Shown here in pieces: positions 10,355 through 20,189 of a DNA stretch of 64,000 nt; within the stretch, counting starts at the first letter, position 1, and every line of letters starts with the position of its first letter. A program made the position numbers and the translations under genes. The notes beneath the pieces were generated by a model, which worked only from the letters and a program-made list of their open reading frames with translations, searched no databases and had not been told where the DNA came from. Origin of the DNA: Pseudomonas marginalis (GTDB taxonomy: Bacteria; Pseudomonadota; Gammaproteobacteria; Pseudomonadales; Pseudomonadaceae); NCBI RefSeq assembly GCF_008692035.1, contig NZ_VTFG01000001.1, forward strand, positions 1,116,001 through 1,180,000, read 5' to 3'.

Positions 10355-12090
10355 TCGCCCTGTGGCCGTATTGGTTCCGCCCCTGGTGGCTGTTGCTGCT
10401 GCCGCTGCTTGGCTGGTTGCTGTGGCAGCTGTGGCACCGGCAAAAGCGCGCCGGGCGCTGGCAGATGATCCTGCCGCCGGCCTTCCACGCCGTACTGCTC
10501 AGCGGTGGCAGCGGGCGCGAAAGCAAATCGCCATGGGTGTTGCTGGGCCTCGCCTGGCTGTTGGCGGTGCTGGCGTTGCTGGGTCCCAGCTGGCAACGGG
10601 TTGAACAAACCAGCCAGAAACCCTCCGACCCGTTGGTGGTGCTGCTCGAACTGACCCCGGAAATGCTCGCCACCGACAGCCCGCCCAACCGCCTCGAACA
10701 GGCACGGCGCAAACTCTACGACTTGTTGCAGGCGCGCAGCGATGCGCAAACCGCCATCGTCGTCTATGCCGGCAGCGCCCACACCCTGGTGCCGCTGTCG
10801 GACGACCTGGCCACCAGCCGCAACCTGCTCGAGGCCCTGCGCCCCTCGATCATGCCGGAGTCCGGCCACCGCGCCGACCTGGCCGTGGAGAAAGCCCTGG
10901 ACCTGCTCAAGCATGGCGGCCTGGGCCAGGGTCGCCTGCTGCTGGTCGGCTCATCGCTGTCCAAACAGGAACGCCAGGGCATTCGCCTGCTGCTGCAGGG
11001 CAACCAGGCGCCGAGCCTGTCGATCCTGGGCATCGGCAGCCGTGAAGGCACGCCGGTGACCCAGGAAAGCGGCGAATTCCTCAAGGACGAACAAGGCGCA
11101 ATCCTGGTACCGCGCCTCGACAGCCCGACGCTCAAGGCCTTCGCCAGCGAAATGGGCGGACGCTACCGGGCCGCACGCCTGGACGATAAAGACCTGCGCC
11201 AGCTCGGCGTGCTGGACCCGCCCCAAGCCCTGCGCAATGACGGCCAGTTGCTGCACCTCGACACCTGGGCCGACCAGGGTTACTGGCTGCTGCTGCCGCT
11301 GTTGCTGCTGGCCGCCTGCGCCGGGCGGCGCGGCTGGTTGTTCTTTCTACCGCTGCTGCTGTTGGGCTCGCCCCAACCCAGCTATGCCTTTGAATTCCAG
11401 GATCTGTGGCTGCGTCCGGACCAGCAAGGCCAATACCTGCTCAAGCAGAAACGCCCCGCCGAAGCCGCCGAACATTTCGAGGATGCCCAATGGCAAGGCG
11501 TCGCCCTGTACGAGGCCGGCAACTATGCCGAGGCCATCAAGCGGTTTGCCGAGGGTAATGACGCCTATTCCCACTACAATCGCGGCAACGCCCTGGCCAG
11601 GTCCGGTGAACTCGAAGCGGCCATCGACGCCTACGAACAAGCCCTGGAAGCCCAGCCCGACCTGCAACCGGCACTGAAAAACAAGGCCCTGGTAGAAGCC
11701 CTGATCCAGGAACAGGCAGAACCCGAGCCGCAAACGCAGGCAAAAAACGAGGATGACGAAACCACCCAACCCGGCCAAACTGCGCAACCGGGCGCCACTG
11801 GGCAAAATGCCACAGGTGGCGAGCAGTCGTCCCAGGGCCAGGGCGAAGCCGGCAGCGGCGATACCCAGGCCGGCACCCCGCCGCCAGCCGCTGGCAACGA
11901 CGTGCCGGGCAGCGAGTTGGGCGATGAGCACACCACCACCCCGCCGCTGCTTGCTGCCGACGCCAACCTCGACGGTGAACACCGCCAGGCCCTGGAACAA
12001 TGGCTGCAGGAGATCCCGGACAATCCCGGCGAACTGCTGCGACGCAAATTCTGGTACGAACAGCAACAGCATCAGGACAAGACTCGATGA
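10351..12090 (+). CDS. BatB/BatC-like fusion: VWA domain plus TPR repeats
   Basis: 579 residues. N-terminal membrane helices (about 8-28 and 62-80) lead into a VWA-like domain whose MIDAS is degraded: the position of DxSxS reads LLELTPEML, so metal binding is doubtful. A second hydrophobic region (about 308-345) precedes TPR repeats (about 370-455). The C-terminus is a low-complexity Gln/Glu/Gly/Thr-rich linker ending in a short helical tail. It corresponds to BatB and BatC joined in one polypeptide, as common in Pseudomonas. It overlaps both neighbours by 4 bp. Confidence 0.88.
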   Translation: MIALWPYWFRPWWLLLLPLLGWLLWQLWHRQKRAGRWQMILPPAFHAVLLSGGSGRESKSPWVLLGLAWLLAVLALLGPSWQRVEQTSQKPSDPLVVLLELTPEMLATDSPPNRLEQARRKLYDLLQARSDAQTAIVVYAGSAHTLVPLSDDLATSRNLLEALRPSIMPESGHRADLAVEKALDLLKHGGLGQGRLLLVGSSLSKQERQGIRLLLQGNQAPSLSILGIGSREGTPVTQESGEFLKDEQGAILVPRLDSPTLKAFASEMGGRYRAARLDDKDLRQLGVLDPPQALRNDGQLLHLDTWADQGYWLLLPLLLLAACAGRRGWLFFLPLLLLGSPQPSYAFEFQDLWLRPDQQGQYLLKQKRPAEAAEHFEDAQWQGVALYEAGNYAEAIKRFAEGNDAYSHYNRGNALARSGELEAAIDAYEQALEAQPDLQPALKNKALVEALIQEQAEPEPQTQAKNEDDETTQPGQTAQPGATGQNATGGEQSSQGQGEAGSGDTQAGTPPPAAGNDVPGSELGDEHTTTPPLLAADANLDGEHRQALEQWLQEIPDNPGELLRRKFWYEQQQHQDKTR

Positions 12091-13727
12091 GCCGCCGCAC
12101 CACCCTTCTGCTTCTGCTCGCGTTGTCGGCAGGCCACGCCCAGGCGGCCAGCCTGGTCGCCAGCGTCGACCGCAACCGTCTCAATTCCGGGGAAACGGTG
12201 GAACTGACGGTGGAATCCAGCGATGTCACCCAGTTCGGCAAGCCCGACCTGTCGCCCCTGGATGCGCAATTCGAAGTCAGCGGCACGCGCCAGCTCAACC
12301 AACTCACGACACTGGGTGGCGATAACCATGCGACCACGCGCTGGATCATTACCCTGCTGCCCAAGCAGAACGGCACGGTGGTGATTCCGCCACTGCAAGT
12401 GGGTGAGTACACGACCCAGCCGATCAGCCTGCAAGTGCTGGAAACCACCAGCCAGGACACCAACGCCGAGCTGGCCCCGGTGTTTGTCGAAGCCAACCTC
12501 GACCAGACCAGCGTCTATGTGCAGGCCCAGGCATTGTTGACCGTGCGCGTGTACCACTCGGTGTCGCTGTATGACGACAGCAGTCTCACGCCGTTGCAGA
12601 TCCCCGATGCCCGTGTCGAACAGTTGGGCGAGTCGCGCACCTACGAAAAGGTCATCAACAGCATCCGCCATGGCGTGATCGAAACCCGCTACGCGATCTA
12701 CCCGCAGCACAGCGGCACCCTGGAGATTCCGTCGCAGACGTTCAGCGCCACGCTGGTGGAGTCGCGTCCGCCCCAGGAAAACACGCTGCAGGGCACCAAG
12801 CCCGGCAAGCTGATCCATGTGAGTTCGGCGGCGCTGCCACTGGCGGTCAAGCCCAAGCCCGCGCTGTACCCCGTCGATGCCCCCTGGCTGCCGGCCCGCA
12901 GCCTCACGCTCACCGAGAGCTGGAACCCGGAGCCGGAACATGTACAAGTCGGCGACTCCCTGACCCGCAGCCTGACCGTCAAGGCCGAGGGCCTGTCCAG
13001 CGCCCAACTGCCGGCCCTGCCCAGCACCGACATCAACGGCCTGCGCCGCTACCCGGACCAGCCGGTGCTCGGCAACCAGACCAGTGACCGTGGCCTGATC
13101 GGCAGTCGCGAGGACCGTGAGGCCCTGGTGCCCAACCGGGTCGGCGCCCTGGAACTGCCTGCCGTCGAGGTGGTGTGGTGGAACACCCACGAGGACCATC
13201 TGGAACGCACCAGCCTGCCGGCCCGCACCCTGCAAGTGGCCAACAACCCCAGCCTGGCGGTGGACACGCCGGCCACCCCAACCATCATCACCGCACCGGA
13301 CGACAGCCGCCTGTGGCTGTGGCAACTCAGCACCCTGCTCCTGGCCTGCACCACCCTGCTGGGCTTCGGCCTGTGGTGGCGGGCCCGTCGGCAACCGGCG
13401 GTACTGCGCGCCACGCAAACCGGCCCGAGCCCGCGCACCCTGCTCGACGACCTCAAGCGTGCCACCCAGGCCAACGACCCCCAGGCCACCCGCCAGGCGC
13501 TGGATGCCTGGGCGCGGCAACAGCCGGAAACGTTGGCGGATATGGCGGCACGGTTCGTGCCGTTGTCGGATGCATTGGATGGGCTCAATGGCGCGCTGTA
13601 CAGCGAAAGCGGTCAATACTGGCTGGGCGAAGAGCTGTGGCGTGCGGTCAAGGCCATCCCCATGGCCGAGCGCGAGCAGGACCCGGCGACGGACACCACC
13701 AGTTTGCCGCCGCTGTATCCCAAATAA
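12087..13727 (+). CDS. BatD-like protein (oxygen tolerance / envelope protein)
   Basis: 546 residues. The ATG at 12087 overlaps the previous stop (ATGA) and gives a signal peptide (MSRRTTLLLLLALSAGHAQA). A large beta-rich periplasmic region follows, with an opening typical of BatD (ASVDRNRLNSGETVELTVES). One transmembrane helix lies near 415-435 (LWQLSTLLLACTTLLGFGLWW), then a cytoplasmic tail of about 110 residues. It is the last gene of the MoxR operon. BatD proteins are thought to be the periplasmic scaffold of the complex. No convincing terminator was found directly after the stop. Confidence 0.88.
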   Translation: MSRRTTLLLLLALSAGHAQAASLVASVDRNRLNSGETVELTVESSDVTQFGKPDLSPLDAQFEVSGTRQLNQLTTLGGDNHATTRWIITLLPKQNGTVVIPPLQVGEYTTQPISLQVLETTSQDTNAELAPVFVEANLDQTSVYVQAQALLTVRVYHSVSLYDDSSLTPLQIPDARVEQLGESRTYEKVINSIRHGVIETRYAIYPQHSGTLEIPSQTFSATLVESRPPQENTLQGTKPGKLIHVSSAALPLAVKPKPALYPVDAPWLPARSLTLTESWNPEPEHVQVGDSLTRSLTVKAEGLSSAQLPALPSTDINGLRRYPDQPVLGNQTSDRGLIGSREDREALVPNRVGALELPAVEVVWWNTHEDHLERTSLPARTLQVANNPSLAVDTPATPTIITAPDDSRLWLWQLSTLLLACTTLLGFGLWWRARRQPAVLRATQTGPSPRTLLDDLKRATQANDPQATRQALDAWARQQPETLADMAARFVPLSDALDGLNGALYSESGQYWLGEELWRAVKAIPMAEREQDPATDTTSLPPLYPK

Positions 13728-14009
13728 GCCCTCCCAGATTTGACTCGTGCTGCCTGGACCTGCATTGTTAAAGGCCAGCAATCCAGAGCCCGTTAAAATT
13801 GCAGGACGTGCATTTGATCAGCAACGCCACCACCCTCGCCGACGGAGCGGCGGGCCGCATCCAGGGTGGACACCCTCCTTTGAATATTCCCGCGTGGGGC
13901 GTGGAAATAATCAATCAAAGGACATCCACCGTCTAAAGGTTCACGAAGGCGTTAAAGCAGGCCCTACTGATTGGCAGACAATGCCGATGAGCACTCCTGC
14001 ATCGGCTCC

Positions 14010-14267
14010 TTATGATGTGGGTTTTCCGGAATCGAACCAGTTGACCATAAACCGCGCGTAATCAGCGCCAGCCTCAGCCAGTTTTTGATCGCGCTTTCCA
14101 TTGGTCACACTTTCAAGCACTTCCCTGGGAGTCATTGGCTTTTCCTTTGACTCGCTTTTTCTTTCCGGCGTCTGATGATGTAGGGGAGGTAAGGTGAACG
14201 AGTAACGAAGGTGATCACCACCGGGATTAGTTTCAATCATATTCAATTTATCCTTCAAACAGTTCAT
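14010..14267 (-). CDS. Small hypothetical protein, orphan
   Basis: 85 residues (MNCLKDKLNMIETNPGGD...FDSGKPTS). The ATG at 14267 follows a good ribosome binding site (AAGGTGG, about 8 bases upstream); an in-frame ATG 15 codons further out lacks one. Base composition is clearly lower in GC than the flanking genes, hinting at acquired DNA. The product is polar, with no signal peptide or membrane segment. The second half (MTPREVLESVTNGKRDQKLAEAG...) looks helical. I do not recognise the family. It sits alone in about 700 bp between batD and sbcD. Being short and unmatched, its reality is likely but unproven. Confidence 0.5.
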   Translation of the reverse strand: MNCLKDKLNMIETNPGGDHLRYSFTLPPLHHQTPERKSESKEKPMTPREVLESVTNGKRDQKLAEAGADYARFMVNWFDSGKPTS

Positions 14268-14429
14268 AGGTATCCCACCTTCAGCTGGGACCTGTTTTGA
14301 GTGCATGTTCATCAGCGGTCAGTTCCAAGCGCGCCTGGTAACAGGGTATTTACAGGTAAACTCTCCAGCTTTATCGCCCTGCTTTGTTTTCGGCGGCCAT
14401 TCATCCTCTTTTCCTCTACGGAGTTCGCC

Positions 14430-15671
14430 TTGCGTCTGTTCCACACCTCCGACTGGCACCTGGGCCAAAACCTCCACGGCCAGGAACGCGACTTCGAACA
14501 CGCCTGCTTCCTCGAGTGGCTGCTGCGCCAGATCGCGGCCCAGCAACCCGATGTGCTGTTGATCGCCGGCGATATCTTCGACACGGTCAACCCGCCGCTC
14601 AAGGCCCAGGAGCGCCTGTACGATTTCATCATCAGCGCCCACGAACAAAACCCCAAGCTGACCATTGTGATGATCGCCGGCAACCACGACTCCGGCTCGC
14701 GGATCGAGCTGCCCGCGCCGTTGATGCGGCGCCTGCGCACCCATGCGCTGGGCCGCGTGCTGTGGCTGGACGACGGCCAGCTGGACGCCGAACGCCTGCT
14801 GATTCCCCTGCCGGATGCCAAGGGCAAGGTCGCCGCGTGGTGCCTGGCGCTGCCGTTCCTGCGCCCGGCGGAAGTCACCGGTGCCCACCTGGGTGACGAC
14901 TACCTGCAGGGTATCGGCCAGGTCCATGAATGGCTGATCGCGGCGGCCAACGCCAAACGCAAGAAAGGCCAGGCGTTGATTGCCATCAGCCATGCGCACA
15001 TGGCCGGCGGTTCGGTGTCGGAAGATTCCGAGCGCAGCCTGATCATCGGCAATGCCGAGGCGCTGCCGGCCAAACTGTTCGACAAAAGTGTCGGCTATGT
15101 TGCCCTCGGGCATTTGCACAAGCCGCAAAAGGTCAATGGCGAGGAGCGCATTCGCTACAGCGGCTCGCCGATACCGCTGTCGTTTTCCGAAATTGGCTAT
15201 AAGCACCAGATCCTCGATGTGACGTTCCAGGGCGAACGACTGGTCAGCGTCGAACCGCTGCTGATTCCCCGCTCGGTCAACCTGCAACGCCTGGAAGCCG
15301 CGCCCCTGGCGGACATCCTCAAGGCCCTGGAGGCACTGCCCGACATCGACCTGCTCGCCGAAACCCAGCGCCACCCCTGGCTGGAAGTGCGCGTACGCCT
15401 CGACGAACCGCAACCGGACCTGCGCCAGCAAATCGAAACCGCCCTGCAAGGCAAGGCCGTACGCCTGGTGCGCATCGCCGCCGAATACGCCGGCCAAGGC
15501 CGCCGCGACGACAGCAACGAAGACGCACTGATCGAACTCGACCAGCTCACGCCCCAGGAATTGTTCAGCCGTGCCTGGCAGGACAGCTACGGCAGTGAAG
15601 TGGATGAACAGACCTTGAAGGATTTCGCCGTGCTGCTCCAGGAAGTGCAACAGGCAGGTGAACAGCCATGA
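14430..15671 (+). CDS. sbcD: Exonuclease subunit SbcD (Mre11-like nuclease)
   Basis: 413 residues. Nuclease subunit of SbcCD, which cleaves DNA hairpins and processes double-strand ends. The start is TTG at 14430, supported by an ACGGAG site 6-7 bases upstream and by the conserved N-terminus LRLFHTSDWHLGQ. Metallophosphoesterase motifs are complete: DWH, GDIFD, GNHD, ISHAHM and GHLHKPQ. Length fits the family (about 400). The stop overlaps the sbcC start by 4 bp, so the two subunits are translationally coupled. Confidence 0.96.
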   Translation: MRLFHTSDWHLGQNLHGQERDFEHACFLEWLLRQIAAQQPDVLLIAGDIFDTVNPPLKAQERLYDFIISAHEQNPKLTIVMIAGNHDSGSRIELPAPLMRRLRTHALGRVLWLDDGQLDAERLLIPLPDAKGKVAAWCLALPFLRPAEVTGAHLGDDYLQGIGQVHEWLIAAANAKRKKGQALIAISHAHMAGGSVSEDSERSLIIGNAEALPAKLFDKSVGYVALGHLHKPQKVNGEERIRYSGSPIPLSFSEIGYKHQILDVTFQGERLVSVEPLLIPRSVNLQRLEAAPLADILKALEALPDIDLLAETQRHPWLEVRVRLDEPQPDLRQQIETALQGKAVRLVRIAAEYAGQGRRDDSNEDALIELDQLTPQELFSRAWQDSYGSEVDEQTLKDFAVLLQEVQQAGEQP

Positions 15672-18600
15672 AGATTCTTGCCATTCGCCTGAAAAACCTC
15701 GCCTCCCTGGCCGGCCCGTTCGAGATCGACTTTACCGCCGAGCCCCTGGCCAGTGCCGGGCTGTTCGCGATTACCGGGCCGACCGGCGCCGGTAAAAGCA
15801 CCCTGCTCGATGCCCTGTGCCTGGCGCTGTTTGGCGCCGTGCCACGCCTGGGCGATACCGGCCAGGCCAAGATGCCGGATGCCGACAGCGATATCTCCAT
15901 CGGCGATCCACGCACCCTGATCCGGCGCGGCACCGGTGGCGGCTACGCCGAAGTGGACTTTGTCGGTGTCAGCGGCCGTCGCTACCGGGCGCGCTGGGAA
16001 GCCAATCGCGCCCGCGACAAGGCCAGCGGCAAATTGCAGAACAGTCGGCAGAGCCTGATCGACCTGGACAGCGACCAACTGCTGGCGAGCCAGAAGACCG
16101 AATACAAGACCCAGCTGGAATTGGCCCTGGGCCTGAACTTCGAGCAGTTCACCCGCGCCGTGCTGCTGGCCCAGAGTGAGTTCAGCGCCTTCCTCAAGGC
16201 CAACGACAACGAACGCAGCGAACTGCTGGAAAAGCTCACCGACACCGCGCTGTACACCCAGCTCGGCCGCCGTGCGTTCGACAAGGCCAAGGACGCCAAG
16301 GACGCGCACAAACACCTGCAGGACCAGGCCACCGGCGTGGTGCCCCTGGCCCCCGAGGCGCGCGCCGAACTGGACCGGCAATTCGACGCGGCCCAGCAAC
16401 AGCTCAAGACCCAACAGGCCCAACTCAAGCAATTGGAGTTACAGCACACCTGGCTCAAGGAACTGCGCGAATGGCAGGACCGCCAGCGCAGTGCCACCGA
16501 GCAGCTCCAGCGTGCGCAAGCGGAGTGGGACAACCAGGCCACGCAGCGCCAGGACCTGAGCCGCCTCGACCAACTGGCACCGCAGCGCCATCAGTTTGCG
16601 CGCAGGGCTGAACTGCTCACCTTGCTGACGCCACTGGCCGCGCAGATTCAGCAGTACACCGAGCAACAGGCTGAACTGCAGACCCGCCAGGCGCAACTGC
16701 AACAACAGCAGACCGCGGCCCAGACGGCGCTGGTTGACGCACAGCAGCAACAAACTGCCGCCGCGCCCCTGCTACGCCAAGCCTTCGATGCGCAAAACAC
16801 CCTCGCCCACCTGACCGAGAGCCTGGGCAAATTTGCGTCTGAAAAACAGTTGGCGCAAACCGCCTGCACTGAAGGTCAAGCCAACTTGAATGGCTTGCTC
16901 GACAAGCAAAAACAAGTCGACGAGCGCCTGCAACGCCTCGCCGCCGAACTGGAGCGCAGCAGCGCCCTCGCGCCGCTGGGCGATGCCTGGAACGCCTACC
17001 GCGATCGCTTGCAACAGTTGATGCTGATCGGTAATCGCCTGAAAAAAGGCCAGGCCGAACTGCCAGACCTTGAACAGCGTGCTACCAGCGCCGCAGAAAA
17101 ATTTGCCCAGCAACGCGAAGCCCTCGACCTGCTGTATCAAGAAGCCGGCGCCGAACCCCATGCCGTGGCCGAACAGGTGCAACTGCTGGCCAGCCTGTTG
17201 CAGGACAATCGCAAGCAGCAGCGCGCCTTCGAAGACCTGTCACGCCTGTGGGACAGCCAGCAGCAGTTGGAGCAGCAATCCGTTGCCCTCACGCAAAAGC
17301 TCGCCGATGCCGCCCGGCAACGCGACCAACTGAACCAGACCGGCCTGCAAACCAAGGCCGAGCTGGCCGTGGCTGAACAGACCCTGACGGTGACCAAGCA
17401 ACTCTTGGAGCGTCAGCGCCTGGCCCGCAGTGCCAGCGTCGAGGAATTGCGCGAACAATTGCAGGACGGCCAGCCCTGCCCGGTGTGCGGCAGCCACGAG
17501 CACCCGTACCACCAGCCCGAAGCCTTGCTGCAGAGCCTCGGGCGCCACGACGACAACGAAGAGGCCACGGCGCAGAAAGCGGTCGATACCCTCAAGGAAA
17601 AACTCACCGAACTGCGCGGTGAAGTCGGCGGCCTGATCGCCCAGCAAAAAGAATTCCTGCAACAACAGGAACAGCTGGTCACCCAACAGCAGGCGCTCCA
17701 GCCCAGCCTGGACGCGCACCCACTGGCAGCCTCGCTGTTCAATCAGGACGCAGCCAAACGCAGCCATTGGTTGGCCCAGCAACTCAGCCAACTGAGCCAA
17801 AGCATCACCCAGGACGAACAGCGCCAGGGCGCCCTGCTCAACCTGCAGCAAAACGCCGGGCGCTTGCAGCAACAACTGCAAGCCGCCCAGGACGCGAGCC
17901 AGCAGGCGCGCCAATTGCTGGTGGACCAGCAGCGCGAGCTGTCCAACGACCGCGAGCGCCTCGACGAAGAACTCAACGCCTTCGCCAGCCTGCTCCCCGC
18001 CGACACCCTGGAAGGCCTGCGCAGCGACCCGGCCGCGACCTTTATGCAGTTGGACCAGCAGGTCAGCCAACGCCTTGAACAACTGGGCCATCAGAAGGAT
18101 GAGCTGGCCGAGCAGCAGGAACGCCAGCAGGCCATCGAGAAAGAACAGACCCATCAACAACATCGCCAACAGCAACTCGAGGCCCTGAACCAGCAATTTA
18201 CCGAGCTGGCCACGCAGCAGCAGGCCGCCCAGGAAAAACTCGGGGCCTTACTGGGCGAGCACGCCAGCGCCGAACACTGGCAACAGCAACTGGAACAGGC
18301 CGTGGAGCAGGCACGCCAGAGCGAGACGGACGCCAACCAGCAGTTGCAGGACATCCGCAACCAACTGATCCAGCTGGCCGCCGACCTCAAGGCCCAGCAG
18401 GAGCGCAAGCAAGCTTTCGAAGCCGAACAGCACAGCCTCGATGCCCGCACCACCGAATGGCGCGCCCTGCACCCCGAGCTGGATGACGAGGGCCTGGCGC
18501 GTCTGCTGGCGTTCGATGACACACACATCGCCACGCTGCGCGAGCATCTGCACAGCAGCGAAAAAGCCGTCGAGCAAGCCAAGGTATTGCTGCTGGAACG

Positions 18601-19306
18601 CGAACAACGCCTCGCCGAACACCAGGCCCTGCACAACGGCAACCTGGACGCCGAACAACTCGACGGCGCCCTGGCTGCGCTCAATCAACACTTGGCCGAC
18701 GGCGAAAAACACTGCGCCGAACTGCGCGCGCGCCAGTCCGAAGACCAGCGTCGCCAGGACGCCAACAGTGCCCTGGCCGAACAGATCGCCAAGGCCTATG
18801 ACGAGTGGCAACGCTGGGCACGCCTGAACGCACTGATCGGCTCGGCCACCGGCGACACCTTCCGCAAGATCGCCCAGGCCTACAACCTCGACCTGCTGGT
18901 GCACCATGCCAACGTGCAACTGCGTCAACTGGTGCGCCGCTACCGTCTCAAGCGCGGCGGCAGCATGTTGGGCCTGCTGGTGATGGACACGGAAATGGGC
19001 GATGAACTGCGCTCGGTGCATTCGTTGTCCGGCGGCGAGACGTTCCTGGTGTCCCTGGCCTTGGCCCTGGGCCTGGCATCGATGGCCTCCAGCACCTTGA
19101 AGATCGAATCGCTGTTTATCGACGAAGGCTTTGGCAGCCTCGACCCCGAGTCCCTGCAATTGGCCATGGACGCCCTCGACGGCTTGCAGGCCCAGGGGCG
19201 CAAGGTGGCGGTGATCTCCCACGTGCAGGAAATGCACGAGCGCATCCCGGTGCAGATCCAGGTCAAGCGCCAGGGCAATGGCCTGAGCACCCTGGAGGTC
19301 AAGTGA
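15668..19306 (+). CDS. sbcC: Exonuclease subunit SbcC (Rad50-like SMC ATPase)
   Basis: 1212 residues. ATPase subunit of SbcCD. Walker A (GPTGAGKST) is near residue 38. Two long Gln-rich coiled-coil arms (about 200-590 and 640-1040) flank a zinc hook with C604 and C607 (CPVCG) that dimerises the complex. The C-terminal lobe has the ABC signature LSGGETFLVSLALALG and Walker B with D-loop (LFIDEGFGSLD). The Gln content of the arms is high, as in other Pseudomonas SbcC. Its GTGA end overlaps the following GST-like gene. Confidence 0.96.
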   Translation: MKILAIRLKNLASLAGPFEIDFTAEPLASAGLFAITGPTGAGKSTLLDALCLALFGAVPRLGDTGQAKMPDADSDISIGDPRTLIRRGTGGGYAEVDFVGVSGRRYRARWEANRARDKASGKLQNSRQSLIDLDSDQLLASQKTEYKTQLELALGLNFEQFTRAVLLAQSEFSAFLKANDNERSELLEKLTDTALYTQLGRRAFDKAKDAKDAHKHLQDQATGVVPLAPEARAELDRQFDAAQQQLKTQQAQLKQLELQHTWLKELREWQDRQRSATEQLQRAQAEWDNQATQRQDLSRLDQLAPQRHQFARRAELLTLLTPLAAQIQQYTEQQAELQTRQAQLQQQQTAAQTALVDAQQQQTAAAPLLRQAFDAQNTLAHLTESLGKFASEKQLAQTACTEGQANLNGLLDKQKQVDERLQRLAAELERSSALAPLGDAWNAYRDRLQQLMLIGNRLKKGQAELPDLEQRATSAAEKFAQQREALDLLYQEAGAEPHAVAEQVQLLASLLQDNRKQQRAFEDLSRLWDSQQQLEQQSVALTQKLADAARQRDQLNQTGLQTKAELAVAEQTLTVTKQLLERQRLARSASVEELREQLQDGQPCPVCGSHEHPYHQPEALLQSLGRHDDNEEATAQKAVDTLKEKLTELRGEVGGLIAQQKEFLQQQEQLVTQQQALQPSLDAHPLAASLFNQDAAKRSHWLAQQLSQLSQSITQDEQRQGALLNLQQNAGRLQQQLQAAQDASQQARQLLVDQQRELSNDRERLDEELNAFASLLPADTLEGLRSDPAATFMQLDQQVSQRLEQLGHQKDELAEQQERQQAIEKEQTHQQHRQQQLEALNQQFTELATQQQAAQEKLGALLGEHASAEHWQQQLEQAVEQARQSETDANQQLQDIRNQLIQLAADLKAQQERKQAFEAEQHSLDARTTEWRALHPELDDEGLARLLAFDDTHIATLREHLHSSEKAVEQAKVLLLEREQRLAEHQALHNGNLDAEQLDGALAALNQHLADGEKHCAELRARQSEDQRRQDANSALAEQIAKAYDEWQRWARLNALIGSATGDTFRKIAQAYNLDLLVHHANVQLRQLVRRYRLKRGGSMLGLLVMDTEMGDELRSVHSLSGGETFLVSLALALGLASMASSTLKIESLFIDEGFGSLDPESLQLAMDALDGLQAQGRKVAVISHVQEMHERIPVQIQVKRQGNGLSTLEVK

Positions 19307-19896
19307 GCGAGGCGTTGCTGTATTCGTTCCGGCGCTGCCCCTATGCGATGCGCGCACGCCTGGCGCTGCGCTACTCGGGGGTGGCGGTGCGGATTGTCGA
19401 GGTGAGCCTCAAGGCCAAGCCGGCGGAGATGCTGGCACTGTCGCCCAAGGGCACGGTGCCGGTGCTGGTGGTGGATGGCGTGGTGATCGACGAGAGCCTG
19501 GCAATCATGCAATGGGCCTTGGCCCGGCATGATCCGGATAACTGGTTATTGCAGGGGGATCCGGCGGTACTTGAGCTGATCGCCGAGAACGATTCAACCT
19601 TTAAACATCACTTGAATCGATACAAGTACCCCGAACGCTATCCCGAGCAGCCGGTGGAACACTATCGAGCCGAAGGCGAGGTGTTCTTGCAGAAGCTCGA
19701 GGGGTTGCTGGCCACTCGCGCCTATCTGCTGGCCGACCACCCTGGCCTGGCGGACATGGCGCTCGCGCCGTTTATACGGCAGTTTGCCCACGTGGACCGC
19801 GAATGGTTTGCCGGTACGCCGTACAAAGCGTTGCAACGCTGGTTGGAAGAATTCCTGCAATCGCCCCTGTTTATCGGCGTGATGGCGAAGACTTAG
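19303..19896 (+). CDS. Glutathione S-transferase family protein
   Basis: 197 residues. GTG start overlapping the sbcC stop (GTGA). The N-terminal thioredoxin-like domain has a CPYA motif (FRRCPYAMRARLAL) and the glutathione-binding segment GTVPVLVVDGVVIDES; an all-helical C-terminal domain follows. It probably conjugates or reduces small molecules with glutathione in the cytoplasm; the CPYA motif resembles Cys-type or omega-like GSTs. It appears to be the last gene of the sbcDC operon. No functional link to DNA repair is evident. Confidence 0.88.
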   Translation: MSEALLYSFRRCPYAMRARLALRYSGVAVRIVEVSLKAKPAEMLALSPKGTVPVLVVDGVVIDESLAIMQWALARHDPDNWLLQGDPAVLELIAENDSTFKHHLNRYKYPERYPEQPVEHYRAEGEVFLQKLEGLLATRAYLLADHPGLADMALAPFIRQFAHVDREWFAGTPYKALQRWLEEFLQSPLFIGVMAKT

Positions 19897-20018
19897 CCTT
19901 CGATCAGACTCAACAACCGCTCGCGAGCGATCTCCGGTTCGCCGTCCGTCAACTGCACGGATGACAGGATCGGGGTGGAATAAAGGGCGAGGATAAGTGC
20001 GGCGAGTCGAAGTGCCAT
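19893..20018 (-). CDS. Possible 41-residue exported peptide
   Basis: The reverse strand reads MALRLAALILALYSTPILSS followed by VQLTDGEPEIARERLLSLIEG and a stop. The first 20 residues look like a signal peptide or single membrane helix. The ribosome binding site is weak (GGA about 10 bases upstream). It overlaps the end of the convergent GST gene by 4 bp. Support is limited to the signal-peptide-like N-terminus. Confidence 0.4.
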   Translation of the reverse strand: MALRLAALILALYSTPILSSVQLTDGEPEIARERLLSLIEG

Positions 20019-20116
20019 GCTGTCGATTCCATGAAAGAGCGCGTCAATATTTAAGCGTCAATTTAAACACATGGCAATGCGCCATTACCTCATTTTTTTC
20101 TTCGACAGCTGCTCAA

Positions 20117-20162
20117 ACGCCAAACCACTCGAACGCGCGTTTACGTTCCAGTGGTTTGGCGT
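20117..20162 (-). terminator. Strong hairpin downstream of a small exported-protein gene
   Basis: ACGCCAAACCACT and AGTGGTTTGGCGT form a perfect 13-bp inverted repeat. An inner GAACG/CGTTC stem leaves an 8-base loop. It lies 28 bp beyond the stop of the minus-strand gene at 20190-20369. The T-run is short, so it may act as an mRNA stabiliser as well as a terminator. Confidence 0.6.
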
Positions 20163-20189
20163 CTGCTTGTGTGCAGGGTCAATCAGCGC

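Noticed and set aside
12072..13781. 569-codon minus-strand frame opposite batD
   Set aside because: Antisense to a well-supported BatD gene; Arg/Gly/Gln-rich shadow.
13747..14061. 104-codon plus-strand frame between batD and sbcD
   Set aside because: No ribosome binding site, partly antisense to the better supported 14010-14267 gene, no protein-like features.
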